In this document: in pieces, positions 28,551 through 35,395 of the stretch
How positions within the stretch are numbered: the stretch's first letter is position 1
Layout of the letters: each line of letters starts with the position of its first letter
Origin: Flavobacteriaceae bacterium MAR_2010_72
GTDB lineage: Bacteria > Bacteroidota > Bacteroidia > Flavobacteriales > Flavobacteriaceae
Length of the DNA: 64,000 nucleotides
Assembly (NCBI GenBank): GCA_003550275.1
Contig: QXCW01000002.1
Span: 1,302,001 to 1,366,000 of the forward strand
Reading direction: 5' to 3'
The notes under the pieces: model-generated
What the model saw: the letters and a program-made list of their open reading frames with translations, nothing else
Told to the model about the DNA's origin: nothing
Databases searched by the model: none
Program-made: the position numbers and the translations under genes

Positions 28551-29102
28551 TTATGTTTGTATTTTAAACCTATCTAAATCAGATGCCTTTTAAAAAGCAA
28601 TTTATAAGATCAGCGAAACCAATTCACTTTATATTCTATTGTAAAAATCTGTATCACCTAAAAACTAAAGCGTAAAATATTGAGCAGTAAAAATAGACAT
28701 GACAACTAAAAATCAATTGCATAATTACAGATAAAATTTGTAAAATTACTTGCATATTTGCGCCTTGATACCTAAACATATTTATGAGTATCAATTACTG
28801 AAGTTGATCGATTTTAATGAATAATGTTTTAACTATTTCATCCAAAAAAAAGTCAATTGTAACGATGTAAGAGGTAGAGAAATACTTTCAGATTCTTTTT
28901 CAGATTATTAGAATGAATTAGCTCTTTTCAATGAAAACCTTAAAAGCGTTGAGTCAAAATCAAGTAAATAGATTAAAAATTTTTAAAATACGATATCCTT
29001 AAGTGAATCAGAGGAGGAAGCTTGTACACCATTAAGGACCCAACGCTGGCGCGCTTGGGATTTTTTATGACCTTAACCTTTAGAACCAGCTCGTGGTTAG
29101 CT
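28551..29102. other. Gene-poor region with possible decayed coding sequence
   Basis: About 550 bases with no intact gene. One plus-strand frame from about 28860 to 29030 reads protein-like (REILSDSFSDY, NELALFNENLKSVESKSSK, LSESEEEACTP) but is cut by three stops, which suggests a decayed gene. A hairpin with CCCAA/TTGGG arms (about 29042-29062) followed by ATTTTTT resembles a plus-strand terminator. Confidence 0.35.
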
Positions 29103-29112
29103 ATAAAAAAAA

Positions 29113-29130
29113 CCAGTACGAAAGTACTGG
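29113..29130 (-). terminator. Strong terminator below the tRNA fragment
   Basis: A perfect 7-bp stem, CCAGTAC/GTACTGG, with a GAAA tetraloop. On the minus strand it is followed by eight T residues; on the plus strand by GTTTTT. It sits 12 bases below the tRNA 3' end, as a native tRNA terminator would. Confidence 0.8.
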
Positions 29131-29142
29131 GTTTTTCTATTG

Positions 29143-29183
29143 TAGCGAGAACGAGATTTGAACTCGTGACCTCCGGGTTATGA
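29143..29183 (-). other. 3' fragment of a CAU-anticodon (Met-type) tRNA: attachment-site remnant
   Basis: Read on the minus strand, the sequence runs from the anticodon (CAT at 29182-29180) through the 3' anticodon stem CCCGG, the variable loop, a perfect T arm (ACGAG-TTCAAAT-CTCGT) and the acceptor strand TCTCGCT with discriminator A at 29143. The 5' half of the tRNA is absent: upstream sequence does not pair with these stems. Tyrosine-recombinase elements that enter the 3' end of a tRNA leave exactly this kind of fragment at the far junction. The intact tRNA would lie beyond the other end of the element. Confidence 0.8.
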
Positions 29184-29245
29184 AGAAATGAAACATTCCT
29201 TCAACTCACTGTTTGTGAGGGATTCCCATGCTTATTTTTTAAAAT

Positions 29246-29276
29246 CGTGTTCCAAAACGTGTTCAGTTTCGTGTTC
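29246..29276. repeat. Three CGTGTTC direct repeats with 12-bp period
   Basis: CGTGTTC occurs at 29246, 29258 and 29270, exactly 12 bases apart, about 65 bases inside the tRNA fragment. Short, regularly spaced repeats next to an att core are typical of arm-type binding sites for an integrase or excisionase. An alternative reading is a minus-strand coding remnant in which the repeat gives E-H-x-x. Confidence 0.6.
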
Positions 29277-29426
29277 ACTTTTGTTATTAAAAATTGTTAT
29301 TGCAATGTATAAAAAAATGGCGATGTATTCCTAATTGTTAGTACTTCATTTGTAATTAAAAGTTCTAATGCTTGCTAATAAAATCCAGTCGATTATTTAG
29401 TAAATAGTGTGAATGATTATTGAGCT

Positions 29427-29440
29427 TACGGTTTACCGTA
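29427..29440. promoter_or_regulatory. TTACGG-type palindrome (site 1)
   Basis: TACGGTTTACCGTA is a perfect inverted repeat (6-bp arms, 2-base spacer) upstream of the lipoprotein gene. It resembles the longer palindrome at 34526-34545. Confidence 0.45.
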
Positions 29441-29513
29441 TAGCTATTGATTTAAGCTGTTTTAATTTTATTAATTAGTTTAAATTGATTAACTAATCAT
29501 ATTAGCATTTACG

Positions 29514-29521
29514 TATATTTG
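29514..29521 (+). promoter_or_regulatory. Possible -7 promoter element
   Basis: TATATTTG fits TANNTTTG exactly, 80 bases before the lipoprotein ATG at 29601. No clear -33 TTTG was found at the expected distance. Confidence 0.35.
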
Positions 29522-29534
29522 AGAATAGATAATA

Positions 29535-29560
29535 TGAATAAACACAATTGTGTTTATTCA
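29535..29560. promoter_or_regulatory. Perfect 26-base palindrome at the start of the cassette-like unit
   Basis: Both arms are 13 bases (left arm TGAATAAACACAA) with no spacer. It lies directly beside the left boundary of the cassette-like unit and just after a TATATTTG box. It could be an operator or part of a recombination site. Confidence 0.5.
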
Positions 29561-29562
29561 AT

Positions 29563-30731
29563 TGTTGGCGAAAATAACGATTAACCAAAAACATATAATT
29601 ATGAAATTCCAAAAAACTACATTAAGCAAAGTACCCGTTCTACTCTATGTAATGGCTATAGTAACGATTTCTTTTTTACAATCTTGCAAGTCTGACCAAA
29701 AACGAAAAGATAAAACAGAAGCTGAAATTGAGACGGCAGCAGGTGGAAATGTCATTGAAATCGTTACCGAAACTATGGAATTCCAAATGCCAGATACCAT
29801 ACCATCAGGTTGGACGACCTGGCGTTATCACAACAAATCAAACCAGACTCACTTTATTCTAATTGATGATTGGCCAGATAACAAACACCATATAGATACC
29901 ATCCGACAAAAAATATTGAAGCCCATCAATGATGCAATGCTACTCTTTGACCAAGGAAAAGTAAAGGAAGGGCAAGCAGAATTCGGCAAATTACCGGTAT
30001 GGCTTAACCAAGTTAAATTTCCGGGGGGTGTCGGTTTGATTTCACCCGGTCTCACCGCTGAGACGACTATGAATTTGAATCCAGGAAAATATTATGCCGA
30101 ATGCTATATACGTATGGAAAATGGAATGGTGCATCATATTATGGGGATGATAAAGGAATTTGTAGTAATGGAAGAGGATTCAAACCTCAATGAACCAACA
30201 GCAGATTATTTAATTGATATTTCTACCGAAAAAGGTATGATCTGGGAACCACCCACATCAGCCGGAACCTACACATTTTTAGTGAAGTTTATTGACCAGA
30301 TTGAGTATTCATTAGAAACTTCCATTGTTGGTCTTGATGTACACCTTGTGAAATATCGTAACGAAACCGATCTTGAGTCTTTGGAAAAATGGGTTGATTT
30401 TGCCCAAGGTATGAAAGAGCCGGCACCGGAAGGCCTGACTTTTTTAGGAGGTGTAAACGATATGCCAGGAGGCAGTAAAGGTTATTTTAAAGCCATTCTA
30501 AAACCGGGTAAATATGCACTTATTTCCGAAGTGCCAATGGCCTCAGAAAAGAACCTTTTGAAAACCTTTGAGATCGGTGAATGACCGAGAAATAATTACT
30601 TTCGCCAACAACATATATAAAAAATAGCGGCTTAACTCCTTAATCAAAAGATAATGAATTAATTAAAGGTCAGTTATAATCCGAAAATTTAGTGCTTAAG
30701 AACCCGCTACTTTTCATATACGAGACCGTTG
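29563..30731 (+). mobile_element. Cassette-like mobile unit carrying one lipoprotein gene
   Basis: The unit begins TTGGCGAAA just after TTG and ends in GTTG at about 30731. If the ends were joined, GTTG plus TTGGCGAAA would make a 13-base string perfectly complementary to TTTCGCCAACAAC at 30600-30612. This is the relation seen in circularised integron cassettes, where the new 3' core pairs with the 5' core of the cassette's own recombination site. The unit holds one gene and one long imperfect hairpin downstream of it. No integron integrase is in the window, so the mechanism is inference. Confidence 0.5.
29601..30584 (+). CDS. Lipoprotein with two beta-rich (cupredoxin-like?) domains
   Basis: About 327 residues from the ATG at 29601; a longer frame from 29550 would place 17 extra residues before a good lipoprotein signal, so the later start is preferred. 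The lipobox FLQSC ends the signal. Two repeated-looking beta domains follow, about 45-195 (VTETMEFQMPDTIPSGWTTWRYHN...LNPGKYYAECYI) and 195-327 (YLIDISTEKG...LKPGKYALISEVP). The phrases PSGWTTWRYHNKS and LNPGKYYAECY recall plastocyanin-like folds, but I cannot assign copper ligands. It is the only gene in the cassette-like unit. The function is unknown. Confidence 0.65.
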   Translation: MKFQKTTLSKVPVLLYVMAIVTISFLQSCKSDQKRKDKTEAEIETAAGGNVIEIVTETMEFQMPDTIPSGWTTWRYHNKSNQTHFILIDDWPDNKHHIDTIRQKILKPINDAMLLFDQGKVKEGQAEFGKLPVWLNQVKFPGGVGLISPGLTAETTMNLNPGKYYAECYIRMENGMVHHIMGMIKEFVVMEEDSNLNEPTADYLIDISTEKGMIWEPPTSAGTYTFLVKFIDQIEYSLETSIVGLDVHLVKYRNETDLESLEKWVDFAQGMKEPAPEGLTFLGGVNDMPGGSKGYFKAILKPGKYALISEVPMASEKNLLKTFEIGE

Positions 30732-30732
30732 T
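30600..30732. repeat. Long imperfect hairpin, attC-like
   Basis: Left arm 30600-30630 (TTTCGCCAACAAC then ATATATAAAAAATAGCGG) pairs with right arm 30704-30732 (CCGCTACTTTTCATATA, then CGAGACC, then GTTGT). The right arm carries a 7-base unpaired CGAGACC. The intervening 73 bases contain little pairing. Two pairs of arms separated by an asymmetric bulge, with GTTG at the right edge, match the general architecture of integron attC sites, though the core heptamers differ from the class 1 consensus. Confidence 0.55.
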
Positions 30733-30837
30733 ATGCAATTATGACCCGTCCTGAATAAAGGCTACATAATTTTATAAATAAAGTAAAAAATGACAAAGTC
30801 ATCAGACGGTATTTATATCCTTTGTTAAAACCATTTA

Positions 30838-31512
30838 TTATATCTTATTGTAAATTGTGTCACAGATATACTTATTGATTATATATTTAGTAATATGCTT
30901 CAAAGTCTTTCCAGTAATGGGATGCAAACCATGATAAGTAAAAAACTCCATCTTTCCATTAACATTCTTTTCATACCATAAATTGGCTGAACCATCAATT
31001 TTAAAAAATGGATAATCGCATTGTGGTTCGACCCTATTAAAGTTTTCCAATAAATATAGGTCCAAATCAACTGAAAGGATTTCACCCTGCTTTTCTTGAC
31101 ATTTCACTTTTTCAAAATGCTCATTGTTGGTCCAGACTATGCACTCCTTTTTTACAATATTGTAAGTCAAATAGCCAATTACAATAGAAACAATCATTCC
31201 GCTAAAAAATAGAACACGGTTCACCTTTTTACTTTTTCGCCAAGTCAAGCCATTTTTGGTAAGAAAATCAGCAAAATGCTCATAACCTAAATATTTGGAT
31301 AAATACAACTCAATTTGTCTGGATATTCTTATGTCACCATCCTCGCCCTCAAGGGCTTCTTTATAATAATTTCTTAAGGTCCGTTCATTCACAAGGTACT
31401 TATAGTCCTCCAATAAAGTATCCGAGATATGGGTGGATAGTTGGGAAACCACCTTTGATTGAATAGAATTACTTGCCTTTTCAAAGGCTTTGATGACCAA
31501 TAACTTTCTCAT
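30838..31512 (-). CDS. Hypothetical single-span membrane protein
   Basis: A 224-residue protein I do not recognise by function. The N-terminal part (about 1-90) is helical with the pattern SIQSKVVSQLSTHISDTLLEDYKYLVNERTLRNYYKEAL...LYLSKYLGYEHFADFL, which resembles a conserved N-terminal region of many Bacteroidota hypothetical proteins. A membrane helix follows (VLFFSGMIVSIVIGYLTYNIV, about 100-120). The C-terminal part faces the other side of the membrane and has several Cys and aromatic residues. It stands alone on the minus strand between the cassette-like unit and the two-component genes. Confidence 0.6.
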   Translation of the reverse strand: MRKLLVIKAFEKASNSIQSKVVSQLSTHISDTLLEDYKYLVNERTLRNYYKEALEGEDGDIRISRQIELYLSKYLGYEHFADFLTKNGLTWRKSKKVNRVLFFSGMIVSIVIGYLTYNIVKKECIVWTNNEHFEKVKCQEKQGEILSVDLDLYLLENFNRVEPQCDYPFFKIDGSANLWYEKNVNGKMEFFTYHGLHPITGKTLKHITKYIINKYICDTIYNKI

Positions 31513-31858
31513 TAACTAATCCTTTAAAAGATTCTAATTTAGGAAAAAATTCCTTGGAAAATAAGGTTCCAAACCATTTCCAAAGGCTTTCCAGAACTTC
31601 CAAACTCCAATCCATTTCTTTGTTTCTGAATTAATGACCGCCTTAATTGCAATAAGGTTTGCAAACGTTAATTCGATAATGGAGTTGCTTGGTAAGGTCA
31701 AGTGATAAGTGAGAAGTAATCACAGGTCTTTACCTAAGCACTCCAACTTCTCAAACTGAGAAAGACGTCTTCTCAAAATCTCGTGTGTTGCTGCAACATC
31801 AAAGTATCTGGTGAATACCAGACAGCAACTCCATTGTCAAATTTTAACATTAAATAAA
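31513..31858. promoter_or_regulatory. Regulatory region upstream of the two-component operon
   Basis: About 350 bases between divergent genes. It contains CCTTAATTGCAATAAGG (31641-31657), which shares the CCTTA/TAAGG outer ends of the TTACGG palindromes, and a near-perfect 19-base palindrome centred on GACGTC (31757-31775). These are candidate operators for the regulator encoded downstream. Confidence 0.4.
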
Positions 31859-32029
31859 ATGAAAAAAATTCATATAATTCTTTTTACTGTGTTGCTCGCT
31901 ATGGTAATAGTCTCTTGCACACCTCAAAGTTTATCAGATCAAAATCCTATCCCTCAAGCGTGTTGTGGGGATGATGGCGAAATAACACCACCGCCACCGC
32001 CACCACCGCCACCAAATGGAGGAAATTAA
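31859..32029 (+). CDS. Small lipoprotein with polyproline tail
   Basis: 56 residues from the ATG at 31859; an upstream in-frame ATG at 31811 would spoil the signal. MKKIHIILFTVLLAMVIVSC is a lipoprotein signal with the acylated Cys at 20. A short middle (TPQSLSDQNPIPQACCGDDGEIT) carries a CC pair, and the tail is nine prolines followed by NGGN. It lies 39 bases before the TPR histidine kinase on the same strand. A signalling input for that kinase is a guess from position. Confidence 0.65.
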   Translation: MKKIHIILFTVLLAMVIVSCTPQSLSDQNPIPQACCGDDGEITPPPPPPPPPNGGN

Positions 32030-32068
32030 GATTGAACTATAATAAAAAATAGTTAGTATTTTAGAGGG

Positions 32069-33727
32069 ATGAAATCTAAACTCATATCATCCCTCTTTTT
32101 TTATAGTAAACTGCTCATACTATTGGCTTTAGGCATGACTTCTGTAAAAGCCCAAGTTTCTACAGACAGTGTTGTTTTTTATGAAAATATGGTGGCCCAT
32201 CCACAGGACCTAAATCACCTACCAAAAGCCTATATATTCTTTAATACTCAAAAAGAGAAAGCAGTCCAACAAAAGGACACCATGTCCCAAATGTTTAGCC
32301 TTTTTCAGCTTGCCCGAATTGCCTATAAAAGTGGGTCTTATTATGATAGTGAGAGTGCAGCCGTCGAAGCTTTACAACTTTCGGATCAACTAAAGGAAAC
32401 CGATTATAACACGCACTTTCGCAAAAGCCTTTATACCCAATTAGGGATATTGTATCGTGAACAAAATAATAAGGCAAAAGCTATTGATTTATATCAAAAG
32501 GCTCTCACGATAGCAACCACAACTAGAGATAGTGCGGTTATTTATAATAATATCGCCAATATCCATAAAGATGCTGACGATTATCAAAATGCCAACCGTG
32601 TACTCAACCAGGCCTATCAGTTGTTGCCCAGATTACAAGACACCCTCATGCATGCCTTAATTTTAGATAATAAGGGATTTTTGAAATTCAAGCTGCAAGA
32701 GCCAGGTGCTTTAGAGTTAATGCTACAGGCTTTAGACTTAAGAACACAAATTAATAACAAGGGAGCCACTTACCCAAGCTATAAAAATTTGGCACTCTTT
32801 TATGCACAACGAGATTCTACTCTATCTAAAAGTTACGCATTAAAAGCCTATGAGGTAGCTAATGAATTAAACAGTGCTTCTTATAAAGAAGATGCCTTGG
32901 CCTTATTAGTGAGCATGAGCAATGACCCCTATAGTGTAGCGTATAAAACACTGAATGATAGCCTAACAGAGGCCAATACACTCCGACAAAATAAATTTGC
33001 ACTCATGAAATATGATGTGTCACAAAAAGAACGTCAGGCACAAGCAAGTGCTTTGCAATCTCAACGTGAGAAATCAAAACGCCAGCTATTCCAGATCATA
33101 GCTTTGGGTATTGCTCTAGTATCGGTATTGCTCTATTTGGCACTTAAATCAAAACACAAAAAGGACAAACTTCAGCAAGTGTATCATACCGAGTCACGTA
33201 TTTCTAAAAAAGTTCATGACGAAGTTGCCAATGAGGTATATCATGTCATTACCAAAATACAGGGCACTGCTAAAAGCGACGACATTTTAGACGATCTAGA
33301 GCACATCTATAACAAAACCCGTGATATCTCAAAAGAGCACAGTGCCATTGATGTCACAGACAAGTTCAGTGAGCTGTTAAATGATTTGCTCTTGAGTTAT
33401 AAAACTGATAACACCAATATCATCACCAAAAACCTCTCAAAAACCCAATGGGAGCTCATTCCCGACCTAAAAAAAACAGCGCTATACCGCGTGCTCCAGG
33501 AGCTCATGATTAATATGCGAAAGCATAGTAAGGCTACGGTAGTGCTTATTAGCTTTGAGCAAACCAACAAAAACATACACATCCTATATAAGGATAACGG
33601 CATAGGGACCAACCTTCAAAAAGGTAACGGACTCACCAATGCGGAAAACCGTATAAAATCTATATACGGAACAATTACTTTTGAATCACAAGTCAATACG
33701 GGCTTTAAGGTTAAAATCAAAGTATAG
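32069..33727 (+). CDS. TPR-containing sensor histidine kinase (HisKA_3/LuxR-partner type)
   Basis: A 552-residue protein. It has a signal peptide (1-29, ending VKAQ), periplasmic TPR repeats (about 75-300; GILYREQNNKAKAIDLYQKA, NIANIHKDADDYQNANRVL), one membrane helix (about 343-362, LFQIIALGIALVSVLLYLAL), a dimerisation helix with the phospho-acceptor in ISKKVHDEVANEVYH, and an HATPase domain with N box ELMINMRKHSKA and G boxes DNGIG and GNGLTNAENRI. This layout is the HPK7/NarX type that pairs with LuxR-like response regulators. The next gene starts immediately after its stop. Confidence 0.9.
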   Translation: MKSKLISSLFFYSKLLILLALGMTSVKAQVSTDSVVFYENMVAHPQDLNHLPKAYIFFNTQKEKAVQQKDTMSQMFSLFQLARIAYKSGSYYDSESAAVEALQLSDQLKETDYNTHFRKSLYTQLGILYREQNNKAKAIDLYQKALTIATTTRDSAVIYNNIANIHKDADDYQNANRVLNQAYQLLPRLQDTLMHALILDNKGFLKFKLQEPGALELMLQALDLRTQINNKGATYPSYKNLALFYAQRDSTLSKSYALKAYEVANELNSASYKEDALALLVSMSNDPYSVAYKTLNDSLTEANTLRQNKFALMKYDVSQKERQAQASALQSQREKSKRQLFQIIALGIALVSVLLYLALKSKHKKDKLQQVYHTESRISKKVHDEVANEVYHVITKIQGTAKSDDILDDLEHIYNKTRDISKEHSAIDVTDKFSELLNDLLLSYKTDNTNIITKNLSKTQWELIPDLKKTALYRVLQELMINMRKHSKATVVLISFEQTNKNIHILYKDNGIGTNLQKGNGLTNAENRIKSIYGTITFESQVNTGFKVKIKV

Positions 33728-34396
33728 ATGATGTTTTCAAAAGTTTTGGTGGCAGAAGATATGGATGATATCAATAAAGGGATTTACAACACCCTAGTAA
33801 ATTTAGGTGTGGCCAACATTCACCAAGTGCAATATTGTGATGATGCTTATCTCAAATTCAAAAAAGCCTTGTTAGAACAAGACCCTTACGAATTGCTGAT
33901 TACAGATATGTCTTTCAAATCCGACCACCGTAAACAGCAATTAACAACTGGTGAAGAACTCATCAAAAAATTGCGGGTCGAGGCCCCTCACCTTAAAGTG
34001 ATAATCTATTCCATCGAAGATCGCTTGCAAAAAGTACGTATGCTGGTCAACCAACATCAAATCAATGCCTATGTCTGCAAGGGTAGAAGGGGTCTTGTTG
34101 AACTGTCCAAAGCAGTCTATGCCATTAGTGATAATCAGTTATATCTATCTCCAGAGGTTAAAAATGCCCTAAACCCAAACAATGATTTAGAGATTGATGA
34201 GTACGATATTCAACTACTTACCCAACTTGCTTTAGGTTTATCTCAAGACGAGATTAGTAACCATTTTACTAAACACAATATCAGTCCAAGCAGCCTAAGC
34301 TCAATCGAAAAGCGACTCAACAAACTCCGTATCCAATTCAAGGCTAACAATGCCATTCATTTGGTAGCCATCGCTAAAGATTTGGGACTTTTATAA
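33728..34396 (+). CDS. Response regulator with receiver and C-terminal helix-turn-helix-like domain
   Basis: A 222-residue protein. The receiver domain has acidic ED in VAEDMDD, the phospho-acceptor Asp in YELLITDMSF, a Ser in VIIYSIEDR and a Lys in AYVCKGRRG. The C-terminal 65 residues (LLTQLALGLSQDEISNHFT...SIEKRLNKLRIQFKANNAIHLVAIAKDLGLL) follow the LuxR/NarL helix-turn-helix plan but are weakly matching. It is partner to the kinase directly upstream (no gap) and followed by a terminator. The repeated TTACGG palindromes nearby are natural candidates for its targets. Confidence 0.85.
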   Translation: MMFSKVLVAEDMDDINKGIYNTLVNLGVANIHQVQYCDDAYLKFKKALLEQDPYELLITDMSFKSDHRKQQLTTGEELIKKLRVEAPHLKVIIYSIEDRLQKVRMLVNQHQINAYVCKGRRGLVELSKAVYAISDNQLYLSPEVKNALNPNNDLEIDEYDIQLLTQLALGLSQDEISNHFTKHNISPSSLSSIEKRLNKLRIQFKANNAIHLVAIAKDLGLL

Positions 34397-34409
34397 AATA
34401 ATAAACCCT

Positions 34410-34428
34410 TTACGGAAAACAGTAAGGA
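34410..34428. promoter_or_regulatory. TTACGG-type palindrome (site 2, degenerate)
   Basis: TTACGGAAAACAGTAAGG keeps the outer TTAC/GTAA pairs with an AAAA centre and one mismatched position. It lies 14 bases after the response-regulator stop. Confidence 0.35.
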
Positions 34429-34491
34429 AATCTGAAATAGTGGTGTTACTATTGTAATGCTATTAGTTAATATTTAAATGAGGTTAGAAAT

Positions 34492-34524
34492 GCACGTCTT
34501 TAGTCATTGAAGACGTGCTTTTTT
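34492..34524 (+). terminator. Rho-independent terminator of the two-component operon
   Basis: A perfect 9-bp stem GCACGTCTT/AAGACGTGC with a 9-base loop followed by TTTTTT, 96 bases after the response-regulator stop. Confidence 0.85.
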
Positions 34525-34525
34525 G

Positions 34526-34545
34526 CCTTACGGTTTTCCGTAAGG
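34526..34545. promoter_or_regulatory. TTACGG-type palindrome (site 3, best match)
   Basis: CCTTACGGTTTTCCGTAAGG has 8-bp perfect arms around TTTT. It lies directly after the terminator and 74 bases before the ATG of the next gene, a normal operator position. Confidence 0.6.
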
Positions 34546-34618
34546 AGACTACTCAGATTACTTCTATTTTTAAACTAATATAAATTATACATGCAATTAA
34601 CACTTTAAATCTTTAATC

Positions 34619-35344
34619 ATGCGCAGACTAGTCCTACTCTTATTAATTACAAGTTATCTCATACCACAACACATAAAAGCTCAAAATGATGGGGCTGCGG
34701 TAGCAGCAGTGGCAGGCAGCCTTTTAGCGATTGGTGCGGGGATAGCCGCCGTAGAACAAATGAAAGAACAGGCTGAATTAACTGCAACCCAATGGGTGCT
34801 GTCAAACCAAGAACAAATGAAAAGCTTTTCTTTAAAAACATTGGACTTCGACGGTAAAAAATTAAAAGACATGTCGTCAGTCTCTGTGATATCCTTTAAA
34901 ATACAAGAGTTTGAACCTATGGACAAACCCGAGCTTAATGGCAAAAAACAGGTGCTGTTCGGGTTTACAAGTCATGGGTGGATCAATGAGTATGGCATCG
35001 ATTTCAATAAAGTAAGATGGTTTTTGGTCGATGATAGAGAATGGATGGATATGATGGTGGCGTATACACTGGTGGCTTCTGGCGAAAGGGATAAAAATCT
35101 TATAGAACAAACCTTGAAAACAGGTAAAGTGGTCAATAAAGGCGTAAAAGCAAAAGGAGACTTGGAGATTCCCTTTTATAAGTTAGAAGGGGATATGTAT
35201 GTCGTGACCGACTATTCTTCAGACATGAAACTGTTGTATAATGAACGCTCCTTGGGTATTTATTTAAAGGAAACACACGATCTGGTCCAAATTGGGCGTG
35301 GGGATATCATCAAAATACATGAGTTCTTTTTTGAGGAAGATTAG
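34619..35344 (+). CDS. Secreted protein of unknown function
   Basis: A 241-residue protein with a signal peptide (1-21, ending IKAQ) followed by an Ala/Gly-rich hydrophobic stretch (AAVAAVAGSLLAIGAGIAAV, about 26-45) that could insert in a membrane. The remainder (FDGKKLKDMSSVSVISFKI...IEIHEFFFEED region) is mixed alpha-beta with no recognised domain. It follows a TTACGG palindrome and precedes the chaperone-like operon by 51 bases. It could be the first gene of that operon or a separately regulated target of the two-component system. Confidence 0.65.
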   Translation: MRRLVLLLLITSYLIPQHIKAQNDGAAVAAVAGSLLAIGAGIAAVEQMKEQAELTATQWVLSNQEQMKSFSLKTLDFDGKKLKDMSSVSVISFKIQEFEPMDKPELNGKKQVLFGFTSHGWINEYGIDFNKVRWFLVDDREWMDMMVAYTLVASGERDKNLIEQTLKTGKVVNKGVKAKGDLEIPFYKLEGDMYVVTDYSSDMKLLYNERSLGIYLKETHDLVQIGRGDIIKIHEFFFEED

Positions 35345-35395
35345 TTTAAAAATAAAATGAAAGACCATTTTAGTGAACATAATTAGGCAAATAAC

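Noticed and set aside
29143-29183. Complete tRNA gene
   Set aside because: The acceptor and T arm are perfect but the 5' acceptor strand, D arm and 5' anticodon stem are missing, so it is a fragment rather than a functional tRNA.
29246-29276. CRISPR-like array
   Set aside because: Repeats are 7 bases with 5-base gaps, far too short, and there are no cas genes in the window.
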